A stretch of 64,000 bases of DNA from Shinella pollutisoli. GTDB lineage: Bacteria; Pseudomonadota; Alphaproteobacteria; Rhizobiales; Rhizobiaceae. Positions 16,159 to 23,508 of the stretch are shown piece by piece. The stretch covers positions 62,001-126,000 of the forward strand of contig NZ_JANFDG010000013.1 of NCBI RefSeq assembly GCF_024609765.1. The letters are read 5' to 3'. Every line of letters begins with the position of its first letter. The stretch's first letter is position 1. The translations under genes and the position numbers were made by a program. The notes under the pieces are model-generated. The model saw only the letters and a program-made list of their open reading frames with translations. It made no database searches and was not told the origin of the DNA.

Positions 16159-17045
16159 ACCGGTTCCTCCGCTTCGTATAGCTGAAGCTGGCGGGCTCGC
16201 GGCTGCTGCAACGCATCCGCCGCGGCGGGGTTGATCCAGAGCACCTCGGTCCGCTTTCTCGCGCCATCGGCGAGCGCGATCTTCTCGACGCGCATCCAGT
16301 CGCCGAGCTGCTCGTCATAGAGCGGCGCCGGGTAGCCTGAGAGAACGACCATTCCTTCGCAGTTCCGCAGGAAGTCGAGCAGCTCCGCGTGGTCGTGGTT
16401 GGTCATCTCGTAGCGGTACATCCGCCAGCCGAGGTCATACTTGTTCCCCTGAGCCCGCGTCTCGTGCATGTACGGCGGGTCGACATAGTGCAGCGTGTCG
16501 GGGCGGTCATGATGCGACATGACCTCGATGGCGGGGCGGTTTTCGATGACGACCTTCGAAAGCCGCTTGACCATCGCGCGCATCGCGTCGGGATAGTTGC
16601 CCCAGTCGTGCGCCGGCGTCGTGCCGCTCCGGGAGGATCTGGCCCGGAAGCCGGTGGAGCGATGCCCCTTTTTCGCGGAGGCGTGGGCATTCGATCCGAA
16701 CCCCATGAAGGAGCGGATGATCAGCCGCCGGCACCGCTCGATGACATCGTCGGTCGGCTCGTATGCCTCCCGGAATTCGTCTCGGGCGAACGGCGTCAGG
16801 CGAAGAAGAGCCTCCAGCGTCGAGGCCCGCACTGGGTCGCGCAACACGCGGAAGAGGTCGACGACTTCCTGATCCAGGTCATTGTACACCTCCCCGTAGG
16901 AGATCGGTTTGCGCAGCAGCACGCTCGCGGCACCGCCATAGGGCTCGACATAGGTACGGTGAGGCGGGAAATGCTCGATGATCCACGGCGCGAGCCGCCA
17001 CTTGCCGCCATGCCAGCGAAGAACGGGGCGCGTCAGACTAGACAT
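16155..17045 (-). CDS. D12-class (Dam-type) DNA adenine methyltransferase
   Basis: 296 residues. N-terminal GGKWRLAPWIIEHFPPHRTYVEPYGGAA in pieces (HGGKWRLAPWII, then YVEPYGGAASVLL) is the SAM-binding motif of the D12 class, and LHYVDPPYMHE holds the DPPY catalytic motif near 205-210. It methylates adenine N6; a specificity cannot be read from sequence. Length and motif order fit alpha-class phage Dam proteins. It stands with an MT-A70 and a C5 methyltransferase in one operon, so the phage genome may be heavily modified. Confidence 0.9.
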   Translation of the reverse strand: MSSLTRPVLRWHGGKWRLAPWIIEHFPPHRTYVEPYGGAASVLLRKPISYGEVYNDLDQEVVDLFRVLRDPVRASTLEALLRLTPFARDEFREAYEPTDDVIERCRRLIIRSFMGFGSNAHASAKKGHRSTGFRARSSRSGTTPAHDWGNYPDAMRAMVKRLSKVVIENRPAIEVMSHHDRPDTLHYVDPPYMHETRAQGNKYDLGWRMYRYEMTNHDHAELLDFLRNCEGMVVLSGYPAPLYDEQLGDWMRVEKIALADGARKRTEVLWINPAAADALQQPRARQLQLYEAEEPV

Positions 17046-17415
17046 GGCCGACGTCTCCCGCAGGATCGATCAGCCGATACCCCATGCCGCGCTCGTTGTT
17101 GATGGCGTAGCCGAACCGGCGGATTTTCCGCCGCAGCTTGCTGATGTGCGATTCCAGCGTGTTCGGCGCGGGCATCTCGTCGATCCAGTGGCCATAGGCG
17201 GCGACCATGAGGCTCGCCTTCGTCACAAGAGGCTTCGTCTGCAGATGCGCGAAAATGCGCGCCTCTGTGGCGCACAGCCCCCAGCCGGCAGGAGCCGAGA
17301 AGGCGCTCGGCGCAAGCGCCTCCAGAGCCTGCCGAAGGCGCTCGCGGAGAACGTCGATCTCGCGCTGTTGTGCCTCTACAAGGTCGCGGTCGTGGGTGTG
17401 GTTCGTTGCGCTCAT
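17038..17415 (-). CDS. OmpR/CtrA-like winged-helix DNA-binding protein without receiver (copy 2)
   Basis: 125 residues from ATG 17415, overlapping the stop of its paralogue (ATGA). Residues about 10-35 are a short coiled coil (DLVEAQQREIDVLRERLRQA). The rest is a PhoB/OmpR-type winged helix: FSAPAGWGLCATEARIFAHL, then TLESHISKLRRKIRRFG (recognition helix) and ERGMGYRLI (wing). No phospho-receiver domain is present, so DNA binding should not depend on phosphorylation. It is diverged from, but clearly a duplicate of, the next gene. Likely an early or middle phage transcription factor. Confidence 0.8.
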   Translation of the reverse strand: MSATNHTHDRDLVEAQQREIDVLRERLRQALEALAPSAFSAPAGWGLCATEARIFAHLQTKPLVTKASLMVAAYGHWIDEMPAPNTLESHISKLRRKIRRFGYAINNERGMGYRLIDPAGDVGHV

Positions 17416-17774
17416 GCCACCCTCGGCTCCGAGACGTAGCGGCACCGGTCTGCGAGGGAATATCCCTGCCCCCAGACCGTCGTGATTTCGATCCCGAACG
17501 GCTTTAGCTTCTTCCGCAGCTTGCAGACGAACACGTCGACGATCTTGGGTTCGGGAGCATCGTCGGGCCGGTCGCTGTAGAGCGCCTGCAGGATCATTTC
17601 CTTCGTCGCCTTAGCGCGTGTGGCGAGGCAGGCGAACACCCGCGCCTCCGATGAGGTGAGCTGCCATGCCATATCGATGGCGACGACAGAGGGGGAAAGC
17701 GCGTGCTCGAGCTGGCGCACTCGTTCCCGGAGCATCGCGATTTCACGCTGCTGGGCCTGCACCAGGTCATCCAT
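17412..17774 (-). CDS. CtrA-like winged-helix DNA-binding protein without receiver (copy 1)
   Basis: 120 residues. A coiled-coil N-terminus (VQAQQREIAMLRERVRQLEH, about 5-24) replaces the receiver domain. The winged helix is strikingly like that of CtrA, the essential alphaproteobacterial cell-cycle regulator: ATKEMILQALYSDRPDDAPE, KIVDVFVCKLRKKL in the recognition helix, and TVWGQGYSL in the wing. CtrA has nearly the same series (KEM..LYG, KIIDVF.CKLRKKL, ETVWGRGY). The product could occupy CtrA sites on host or phage DNA without phosphorylation control. Its stop overlaps the start of a second, more diverged copy. Confidence 0.85.
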   Translation of the reverse strand: MDDLVQAQQREIAMLRERVRQLEHALSPSVVAIDMAWQLTSSEARVFACLATRAKATKEMILQALYSDRPDDAPEPKIVDVFVCKLRKKLKPFGIEITTVWGQGYSLADRCRYVSEPRVA

Positions 17775-18582
17775 GGCGCGCCTTTCTCCGGTTCATGAAG
17801 ATGACCGAGGCATAGGCGCGCCAGAAGGGCACCTTGCGCTCGATGGAAAAGCGCTTCGCCTCCTTCTCCAGCGCGTCGGCCCGTGCGCTGATCACCATGC
17901 CGATGCGTTCCGCATCGATGTCGTCCTGGTATTCCTTGGCGAAGAGCAGGTGCTCCACCGCCTTGATCATGTGAGCCGGCACCGGCGCGGCACCGCTCGC
18001 ACGGCACACCTCGAGTACCTTGCGCGCCCCGGCGGAGAAGCGCCGGTTAACGAGCGTGTTGATCGTTGAGATGGCGACGGTCTCGCCGGGGGCGAAGCGA
18101 CCCATGGTCGGCGGGTTGCGCAGGATCGTGATGCCGGAGCGCTGGCACACCTGCTCGATCGTCAGCGCATCCTCGTCGCCCGCTGCCACCAGCGCGGTAT
18201 GAAGCTGGGTCGGAGTGACCTGGATGCGGTCGCGGTTATGTCGGACGAAGGCGCCGGCGCGCAGTGCATGGCTCTCGGCCTTGACGACGAGGACCGGTAT
18301 CGCCGGAATCCCGCCGTGCGTCGCTGCGCCGATGGCGGTGTGCTGGCCGTCGATAACCTCCAGCCGGTCCTCGACCTCCACCACCACCGGCGGCTTGTAG
18401 GCGGTCCAGCACCATTCGCTGACGATCTTGCGGAGCAGCTTCACCGACCTCTCGGAAAGGCCGCGCTGATAGCGATCGTCGACATAGAGATCGGTCGGGC
18501 ATACCAGGCGCATCTCTGGCGGGCTGGTGGTGATGGTGCACGGCGTGATGTCGGGGAGATGCAGGGCGGATATCGGTCGCAT
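17767..18582 (-). CDS. ParB/sulfiredoxin-fold phage protein
   Basis: 271 residues. Residues about 35-110 hold a ParB N-terminal-like fold: YVDDRYQRGLSERSVKLLRK, then VIDGQHTAIGAATHGG, where the DGQH box corresponds to the nucleotide-binding (D/E)G.R/H box of the ParB/Srx superfamily. The remainder is helical. Such stand-alone proteins are frequent in phages, next to methyltransferases; some members hydrolyse NTPs or nick DNA, but the activity here is unknown. It starts three bases downstream of the cytosine methyltransferase stop and overlaps the CtrA-like gene at its end. Confidence 0.75.
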   Translation of the reverse strand: MRPISALHLPDITPCTITTSPPEMRLVCPTDLYVDDRYQRGLSERSVKLLRKIVSEWCWTAYKPPVVVEVEDRLEVIDGQHTAIGAATHGGIPAIPVLVVKAESHALRAGAFVRHNRDRIQVTPTQLHTALVAAGDEDALTIEQVCQRSGITILRNPPTMGRFAPGETVAISTINTLVNRRFSAGARKVLEVCRASGAAPVPAHMIKAVEHLLFAKEYQDDIDAERIGMVISARADALEKEAKRFSIERKVPFWRAYASVIFMNRRKARHG

Positions 18583-18585
18583 GGG

Positions 18586-20814
18586 CTACACCTCCATCAG
18601 TTCGTCTGGCACGTTCCCCCGCTGGTCGATCGCCAGCGCGAGCGCGATGGGCCGCACCCAGATCGGCTGGTTCGACAGCACGAAGGTCTGTCCGGTCATT
18701 GCCAGGAGCAGCGTCGTCCCCATCACGCCGGCGATTGCCTCGGCCGCGTCGGGTGGCACCGCGTTGCCGATGCGCTCGCGCCACGCCGAATCGGACTGGC
18801 CGTCGAGGGTGAAAACCTCGTCCGGATCGACGAGGCTCTGCAGCGCGGCGAGCTCGAGCGTGGTGAACGGCCTGTGCCACGTCCCGTCGAGGGCGCGGAT
18901 GACGGCGACGAGGCGGTCGCTCGGTGCCGGCAGGCTGTCAGTCGTGTCGCCGGCGCCGCCGCGGGGATCGGCGACGGACCAGGCGCCCCGGTCATACTTC
19001 CCGTATGCCGGCACCGCGCCGGAGTTTTCCTCCCACGGCACCACGCCGTAGTGCCCGCCGGTCTTGTAGTGCTCGCGGCTTCGGTTGAGCCCCACGGGAC
19101 GCGGATCTGCTACGCTCAAGGCCCCGCCGGCGACATGGCAGGCGCCGGTGACTGTCTTGGCGTTGTCGTCCCAATCCGTGACGGCAAGGATATTCTGGTG
19201 CGTGCCGCGGCCATAGCCGGTGCGGGGATCAGCGACGGCACCGGCGCCGGAACCAAAGCGCGCGCCGGTGACGGTAGGGCCGTGATCCCGCCAGTCGGTG
19301 ACGGCGAGCTTGTTGCCATGGGTGTCGTCGTCCCACGTTGTCCTCGGGTCCGCGACCGCGAACGCACCGTTGCCGGTGGTCGACGCCGCGATGACCGTTC
19401 CGGCCGCCTCCTCGTAAGCCGTCACCCGGTACTTGGTCTGCTTGTAGTCGTCGCGCGGCGCGGGCCGCGGATCGGCGACGGCGAGCCCGCCGGCGGGACC
19501 GCCGGGACCGGCCACTGCTGGCGCCGTGCCGTCCCAGGCGACGATCCGGTAGACATTGTTGAAGCGCGGCTTGCCTTCCATTCGCGGATCGGCGACCGAA
19601 AACGTGCCTTGCCCGGGCGATTTCACATTGATCACGGCACCGCTCGGGTCGTTCCATTCGCGGACGCCGTACTGGTGGTATTCGAGGCTGCCCTCCGGCG
19701 GGCGCGGATCGGCGACCGAGAACGACCCCGCCGACGGACGGCCGTTTGCGGTGACCGCACCGGACGGAGCGTCCCATTCGCGAACGCCGAGGCTGCCGTT
19801 GTGCGGCGTACCAAACTCGCGAGGGTCGGCTACCGAGAAGCGGCCCGTCGTCGCCCCGGCGTTCGCCGTCACCGTCCTCGATGTGTCGCACCAGGGCAGG
19901 ACACCGAGGATATCGTCACGCCAGCCGCCGACGGGCAGTATCCCGAAATCCCGCAGCACGCCGTCCTCGACCGCGAGCTTGTTGAGCGAGCGCCAGTCCG
20001 CGCCGGCCTCGACGAAGGCGAGACGTACCCAGGTCTTCCATTGGAGAGCCGGGATGCGGTGCAGCGGGCCGCCGCGTGGGTCGCCGGGCAGGGGCAGCGT
20101 TTCGAGGATCTCGCCGACGCCGCGCAGCCGGCGCTTTTCCGGCTCGTAGAGGAACGGCGGCACGGTCTCCTCGTGTCGGGCGACGAGGAGGAACCGCTTG
20201 CGGCTCTGCCCCAGCCCGCCGATCTCGCCGCAATCGTGCGTCGTCTCGGCCACGGCATAGCCGTAGCTGCGCAGCAGCGCGACGATCTGGTCGAGCAGCC
20301 CGCGGCCGCGGGTCGCGATGCGCGGGACGTTCTCGAAGATGATGAGCTTCGGCAGCTTTTCCCGGAACGTCTCCAGCATGAGCCAGACGCCGCGCAGCGT
20401 CAGGCGGTTGAGCGCCTGGTATTTCGCGGTCTTCGACGACGATTCCGGAAGCAGCCCGGAGAAGCCTTTGCACGGTGCGCTGAGGAACACCATGTCGGGG
20501 AACTCGTAACGCGCGGCGCGGCGAATGTCGTCCGTCGTGGCGGGCTGCCAGCCGCGCGGCGGTGCGGCACCGTGAAACGCCCTATACTGATCCTCGTCGA
20601 ACAGGTCGAGCAGTGTGCCGGGCACGCCGGCGAGGCGGGAGAAGTCGCGCACCGCGGCCGGATCGTTGTCGATCCCGCCGAGGCAGCGGAACGTGGCGCG
20701 CAGATTGCCCACGCGTGCCGAGCCCTTGTTGAAGCCCTTCGCCGCGGCGCCGAGGCCGGCAAAAAAATGGAAGTGCGTGAATTCCACCGTCGTCGGCGGA
20801 AGAGCGAGGTTCAT
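18586..20814 (-). CDS. DNA cytosine-5 methyltransferase with a VADPR repeat array in the target-recognition region
   Basis: 742 residues from ATG 20814 (ATGA overlap with the zinc-ribbon gene). C5-MTase motifs in order: I (FAGLGAAAKGF, about 18-28), IV (APCKGFSG, catalytic Cys115), VI (ENV, 161-163), VIII (QSRKRFLL, 203-210) and X (IGNAVPP, about 682-688). Between VIII and X, where the target-recognition domain lies, is an unusually long region (about 300-618) of eight VADPR units, each followed by a variable 15-20 residue stretch, a (Y/L)xV..W(D/N/E) element and a TVTA-like end. The array makes the protein about twice normal size and could provide several recognition specificities, as in multispecific phage C5 enzymes. 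Confidence 0.9.
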   Translation of the reverse strand: MNLALPPTTVEFTHFHFFAGLGAAAKGFNKGSARVGNLRATFRCLGGIDNDPAAVRDFSRLAGVPGTLLDLFDEDQYRAFHGAAPPRGWQPATTDDIRRAARYEFPDMVFLSAPCKGFSGLLPESSSKTAKYQALNRLTLRGVWLMLETFREKLPKLIIFENVPRIATRGRGLLDQIVALLRSYGYAVAETTHDCGEIGGLGQSRKRFLLVARHEETVPPFLYEPEKRRLRGVGEILETLPLPGDPRGGPLHRIPALQWKTWVRLAFVEAGADWRSLNKLAVEDGVLRDFGILPVGGWRDDILGVLPWCDTSRTVTANAGATTGRFSVADPREFGTPHNGSLGVREWDAPSGAVTANGRPSAGSFSVADPRPPEGSLEYHQYGVREWNDPSGAVINVKSPGQGTFSVADPRMEGKPRFNNVYRIVAWDGTAPAVAGPGGPAGGLAVADPRPAPRDDYKQTKYRVTAYEEAAGTVIAASTTGNGAFAVADPRTTWDDDTHGNKLAVTDWRDHGPTVTGARFGSGAGAVADPRTGYGRGTHQNILAVTDWDDNAKTVTGACHVAGGALSVADPRPVGLNRSREHYKTGGHYGVVPWEENSGAVPAYGKYDRGAWSVADPRGGAGDTTDSLPAPSDRLVAVIRALDGTWHRPFTTLELAALQSLVDPDEVFTLDGQSDSAWRERIGNAVPPDAAEAIAGVMGTTLLLAMTGQTFVLSNQPIWVRPIALALAIDQRGNVPDELMEV
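18961..19919 (-). repeat. Protein-level tandem repeat (VADPR units) in the C5 methyltransferase gene
   Basis: Eight units each carry (F/L/G/W)(S/A)VADPR, spaced 39-46 residues apart, with W(D/N/E)xxxxTVT-like ends. Units are diverged in bases and variable between anchors, so this is an old array under selection, not a recent expansion. It corresponds to the target-recognition region of the enzyme. Confidence 0.85.
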
Positions 20815-20999
20815 GCTCGGCCCTCCGCATCCGTGGCCTTCGGCGGAAGAGCAGCCGTTATGCCCTGCATGGCCCCGCATTCCGCGCACGCGGCACGGCG
20901 GGCGAGTTGCGCTGCGACTGCGAGCGGCATCGGCAGGCGGGCGACCAGGAAGACGTGGCCGCAGCACGGGCATTTCCCGTAAAGTCCGTTCGCTGCCAT
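20811..20999 (-). CDS. Small zinc-ribbon-like phage protein, 62 aa
   Basis: Two cysteine pairs, CPCCGHVF near 10-17 and CAECGAMQG near 38-46, with the spacing of a rubredoxin-like zinc ribbon. The C-terminus is Ala/Pro-rich. ATG 20999 follows the DUF2312 stop by four bases and its stop overlaps the methyltransferase start, so it is part of the lytic operon. DNA or protein binding is likely; no specific role can be given. Confidence 0.75.
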   Translation of the reverse strand: MAANGLYGKCPCCGHVFLVARLPMPLAVAAQLARRAACAECGAMQGITAALPPKATDAEGRA

Positions 21000-21003
21000 G
21001 GCG

Positions 21004-21267
21004 TCATGCCTCCGCCGGCAGGTCGATCATGCCGAGGGCCTGGAGATAGGTGTCGAGGATCGCCTCCTGCTCCATCCGCTCGTCCTTGTCCTGCTTGCGT
21101 ATCTGGACGACCCGGCGCAGCACGGCGGTGTCGAAGCCGACGCCCTTGGCCTCGCCGTAGACATCCTTGATGTCCTCGGCGATGGTCTTCTTTTCCTCCT
21201 CGAGCCGCTCGATTCGCTCGATGAAGGCGCGGAGCTGGTCGCGGGCGACGCCGTGGGCATCCGACAT
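21004..21267 (-). CDS. DUF2312 (UPF0335) protein
   Basis: 87 residues matching the family almost end to end: [54 protein letters not shown]. The family is alphaproteobacterial, chromosomal and phage-borne, and forms helical coiled-coil dimers; it was first linked to phage-like GTA or DNA-related functions, but its role is unsettled. Its presence supports an alphaproteobacterial host range. Confidence 0.9.
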   Translation of the reverse strand: MSDAHGVARDQLRAFIERIERLEEEKKTIAEDIKDVYGEAKGVGFDTAVLRRVVQIRKQDKDERMEQEAILDTYLQALGMIDLPAEA

Positions 21268-21270
21268 GGT

Positions 21271-21690
21271 CTATTCCTCCTGGGTTGGTGTCGCCTCGCG
21301 CAGGATTGCGACGGTGGCGGTTGGTCGACGCCGGAAGCGGCGTTCGTTGCGTTTCGCGCGCTGGCGCAGCTCGCGCTCGGAAAGGATGCGGAGCCGGTGC
21401 TCGTCATGGGCGAAGGGCGGGTAGACGGTGGTGATGACGCCGCTGGGCTGCGAGATCGCCACGGCGAAGGTGCCGTTGCTCGCCGAGCGGACGCCGAACC
21501 GGCTCGCGAAGCGGATGCCCGGCGTCCAGATCAGCCGGCGCACCTCGTCGAGCGTCAGTTCGGCGGCGCGGGCGTGGGCCTCGGCGCAGGCGCGCCCGCT
21601 GGCGTCGGAAGCCGGCAGCGCCACGCCGAGGATGCGCTCGCAATAGCGCACCACGGCGTGATAGCTGACGAGCTCGTGCTCCAGCGTCAT
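21271..21690 (-). CDS. Hypothetical phage protein, 139 aa
   Basis: Begins MTLEHELVSYHAVVRYCERI at ATG 21690, which overlaps the stop of a tiny upstream gene (ATGA); an in-frame GTG/ATG further up gives only Arg/Gly-rich shadow sequence. The first half is helical; the second includes GIRFASRFGVRSASNGTFAV and VITTVYPPF, resembling a short beta domain, then a basic tail rich in Arg. The pattern R-Y-C-E-R-x-L-G-V recurs in phage DNA-associated proteins, but I cannot name a family. Confidence 0.65.
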   Translation of the reverse strand: MTLEHELVSYHAVVRYCERILGVALPASDASGRACAEAHARAAELTLDEVRRLIWTPGIRFASRFGVRSASNGTFAVAISQPSGVITTVYPPFAHDEHRLRILSERELRQRAKRNERRFRRRPTATVAILREATPTQEE

Positions 21691-21806
21691 GGCGCCCCCC
21701 GCTCGGCGCGCGGTTTCGCCCTCGCGCCCCATGGGCGCCGCCAGATCGTTCCCTCGACGGCGTCCTGTGCGGCACGGTCGTCCTCATCCGCCGGGATCGG
21801 CTGCAT
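21687..21806 (-). CDS. Tiny phage ORF, 39 aa
   Basis: MQPIPADEDDRAAQDAVEGT followed by IWRRPWGARAKP. ATG 21806 lies inside the end of the 99-residue gene and its TGA overlaps the ATG of the 139-residue gene, in the overlapping style of the whole operon. Acidic first half, basic Trp-containing second half. Could be real or a translational coupling device; no family known. Confidence 0.4.
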   Translation of the reverse strand: MQPIPADEDDRAAQDAVEGTIWRRPWGARAKPRAERGAP

Positions 21807-22083
21807 GGCCGGCCTCCTTCTGGAGCATCCATTCTTCGAGGCGGAGGAGGACGGCGAGTTGCCGTCGCGCCTTTTCGACGTCGTGCGGGGGCCGCTTTTT
21901 CGGACCCGACGCGAAGGTCTGGATCCACCAGCCCTTGCTGCGGCACATGCCGTGCAGAAGCTCGCGGGCCTCGGCCCGGCCGATGTCGAGCGTGCGGATG
22001 TCGTCGAACAGGGCGTAGAGCCGCCGCTCGCTTTCGTCCCGCAGGAGCGCGCTGACGGAAGTGGGGTTGCCGAACTTCGTCAC
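21784..22083 (-). CDS. Hypothetical phage protein, 99 aa (GTG start)
   Basis: GTG 22083 overlaps the TGA of the upstream gene (GTGA), and the protein (TKFGNPTSVSALLRDESERR, then LYALFDDIRTLDIGRAEARE) is coherent only from there; upstream frame is Arg-rich shadow. Middle: LLHGMCRSKGWWIQTFASGPKKRPP. The end is a charged helix. No family recognised; it is an internal member of the early lytic operon. Confidence 0.65.
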   Translation of the reverse strand: MTKFGNPTSVSALLRDESERRLYALFDDIRTLDIGRAEARELLHGMCRSKGWWIQTFASGPKKRPPHDVEKARRQLAVLLRLEEWMLQKEAGHAADPGG

Positions 22084-22802
22084 ATCGCACCGCCATAGGA
22101 CTGACGCTCGGAGATCAGCTTGGCGACCTGCGCGTCGATCTCGCGCCGGCGCTGGGTGCGCACCGCCTCGGCGACCCATGGGGGCGGGGAGGCGAGGCAG
22201 GCGGCGAGCAGGGCCGGGCCGAAGGTCTGGATCAGGATGGAGAAGTGCTGCACCGACGGCTGTGACCGCCGGTGCAGCCAGTTTTCGACGCTGGCGGCGG
22301 AAATTCCGGTCGCCGCGGCGACGTGGTGCACCGTGGCGCGGGGATAGAGGCCGCGCAGGTGGCTGACGAAGCCGTCGACGTCGAAAAGGATTGCGGTTCG
22401 CTTGCCGCAACCCTGCGGATTTTTTCCTGCGGAGATACCGCGCATCCCCGTGCCATGTTGGAAGCACAGGGGGTCCTCTTCGTGGAAGCCGGAGAAGATA
22501 TGCCCCTGGGCGGTGGGAGCAGGGGCGCGGCGGTGCGTGGGCAGGGCAATCAGGCGATGCTTGATGCGGACAGGGGTCGCGATCATGGCCTGCCACGCGC
22601 TCCGCAGGAAAGCGGAGAGCGACGACGGGCGCGGGCCGCGCGGAGCGGCACCGGCCCGTCGGGGCAAGAGGGGGGGCGGGGCGGACGCAATACCGGTCGC
22701 CCCGCAGCGAAGGCGGAGAGGGGCGGCGGAACCGCCTTCGCGAGGGAAATCTTTGTTGAGAAGTGCGAGCATGGCGGAGGGTGGCAGGGATGATGCGGTC
22801 AT
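22080..22802 (-). CDS. Helix-turn-helix phage protein, 240 aa
   Basis: Starts at ATG 22802, overlapping the Cro-like stop (TGATG). The N-terminal 100 residues are Arg/Pro-rich and poorly conserved-looking, so a later start is possible. The C-terminal part is convincing: LFDVDGFVSHLRGLYPRATV, VAAATGISAASVENWLHR (helix-turn-helix near 160-178), then SILIQTFGPALLAACL and a charged helical tail. Probably a DNA-binding regulator of the early lytic operon. Confidence 0.6.
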   Translation of the reverse strand: MTASSLPPSAMLALLNKDFPREGGSAAPLRLRCGATGIASAPPPLLPRRAGAAPRGPRPSSLSAFLRSAWQAMIATPVRIKHRLIALPTHRRAPAPTAQGHIFSGFHEEDPLCFQHGTGMRGISAGKNPQGCGKRTAILFDVDGFVSHLRGLYPRATVHHVAAATGISAASVENWLHRRSQPSVQHFSILIQTFGPALLAACLASPPPWVAEAVRTQRRREIDAQVAKLISERQSYGGAM

Positions 22803-23044
22803 CACGACACCGCCGACATGGTGGAGAAGTCGAACATTTCGGGCGCCAGGGCGGTCCGCGGAATGCCGGTCACCTTCTCGATTTCGAGGATGGTGCGCAC
22901 GTCGCGCGGCGCGCCGTCGCGTTCCCAGCGGAATATCGTCGTCTTGTCGTAGGGCTCGGGGAAGAGTTCGCCGAACTGCTTCAGCGTCAGCCGGCGGCTG
23001 AGCCGATAGGCGCGGATCGGAGATTCGGTCGGGTGGTGCGTCAT
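22802..23044 (-). CDS. Cro-like XRE regulator, first gene of the leftward lytic operon
   Basis: 80 residues from ATG 23044. LSRRLTLKQFGELFPEPYDK then TTIFRWERDGAPRDVRTILE form an XRE-type helix-turn-helix; GIPRTALAPEMF follows. It is the first gene after a promoter (TTGACA at 23075-23080) that embeds a 17-bp operator, and the ATG is only seven bases past the presumed -10, so the transcript may be leaderless. An ATG at 23080 lies inside the promoter and is rejected. Divergent from the CI-like gene, it is the expected Cro of the switch. Confidence 0.8.
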   Translation of the reverse strand: MTHHPTESPIRAYRLSRRLTLKQFGELFPEPYDKTTIFRWERDGAPRDVRTILEIEKVTGIPRTALAPEMFDFSTMSAVS

Positions 23045-23051
23045 GGCGCAG

Positions 23052-23080
23052 AAAGTTGCTTTAAACTCAACTTCTGTCAA
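23052..23080 (-). promoter_or_regulatory. Leftward early promoter with embedded operator
   Basis: On the minus strand TTGACA (23075-23080) is followed, after three bases, by the 17-bp operator GTTGAGTTTAAAGCAAC (23055-23071); the hexamer AACTTT (23052-23057) sits 17 bp from the -35. The layout is identical to the rightward promoter at 24418. Binding at the operator would block RNA polymerase. Confidence 0.75.
23055..23071. promoter_or_regulatory. Repressor operator O1 (17 bp)
   Basis: GTTGAGTTTAAAGCAAC on the minus strand; consensus of the set GTTGMGTTWWAMGCAAC, with GTTGC/GCAAC-type inverted ends. Confidence 0.8.
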
Positions 23081-23088
23081 GGGTCGAT

Positions 23089-23106
23089 GTTGAGTTTGGC
23101 TCCAAC
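23089..23106. promoter_or_regulatory. Degenerate operator-like site
   Basis: GTTGAGTTTGGCTCCAAC keeps the outer GTTG...CAAC and GAGTT but is one base longer than the other copies. It lies between the Cro-like and CI-like promoters. Confidence 0.45.
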
Positions 23107-23131
23107 GCGAAAAAATGTCGCGTCGACTAAA

Positions 23132-23148
23132 GTTGCGCCATGAGCAAC
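23132..23148. promoter_or_regulatory. Operator overlapping the CI-like start codon
   Basis: GTTGCGCCATGAGCAAC has both conserved ends at the exact 17-bp spacing while the centre differs because it contains the ATG (23140-23142). Binding here would give autoregulation of the CI-like gene. Confidence 0.6.
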
Positions 23149-23499
23149 CGCACCGACGACAGAACCGATCGCCGCCGCCATTTCATCCCGGAATGGGCGG
23201 CCAAGCGCGGCGTGAAACAGGCCGACATCGTGAGAGCGACCGGCGCCGACAAGGGCGCGGTCCATCGCTGGTTCGCTGAGGATGTCATCCCGACGGAGAA
23301 ATACCTGAAGCCGCTGGCCGACTTCCTGGACGTCGAAGAGGTGGTCGACCTGTTCCGCGACCCCGACGACGACTGGATGGCGAAGATGTTCCGTGACAAG
23401 ACGGAGCAGCAGAAGGAAGCGGCAATCACGATGCTGAGGCTATTCTTCGAGCAGCACGCCGATCCGGAACCTCCTGCGCGCTCGAGATCCGGAAGATAG
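23140..23499 (+). CDS. CI-like XRE repressor (no peptidase domain)
   Basis: 119 residues. An XRE helix-turn-helix occupies about 14-62: FIPEWAAKRGVKQADIVRAT, then ADKGAVHRWFAEDVIPTEKY and LKPLADFLDVEEVVDLF. The rest is a charged helical tail. There is no S24 autoprotease domain, so RecA-stimulated self-cleavage is not expected and induction must work otherwise. It is divergent from the Cro-like gene and has an operator over its start codon. Best candidate for the lysogeny repressor. Confidence 0.75.
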   Translation: MSNRTDDRTDRRRHFIPEWAAKRGVKQADIVRATGADKGAVHRWFAEDVIPTEKYLKPLADFLDVEEVVDLFRDPDDDWMAKMFRDKTEQQKEAAITMLRLFFEQHADPEPPARSRSGR

Positions 23500-23508
23500 T
23501 CGCGAGGC

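Noticed and set aside
18961-19919. Repeat array considered as CRISPR
   Set aside because: Periodicity is at protein level (39-46 codons) inside a methyltransferase; there are no identical short DNA repeats with spacers, and no cas genes.
18199-20982. 927-codon plus-strand open frame opposite the C5 methyltransferase
   Set aside because: Shadow of the minus-strand gene, which has all C5 methyltransferase motifs.
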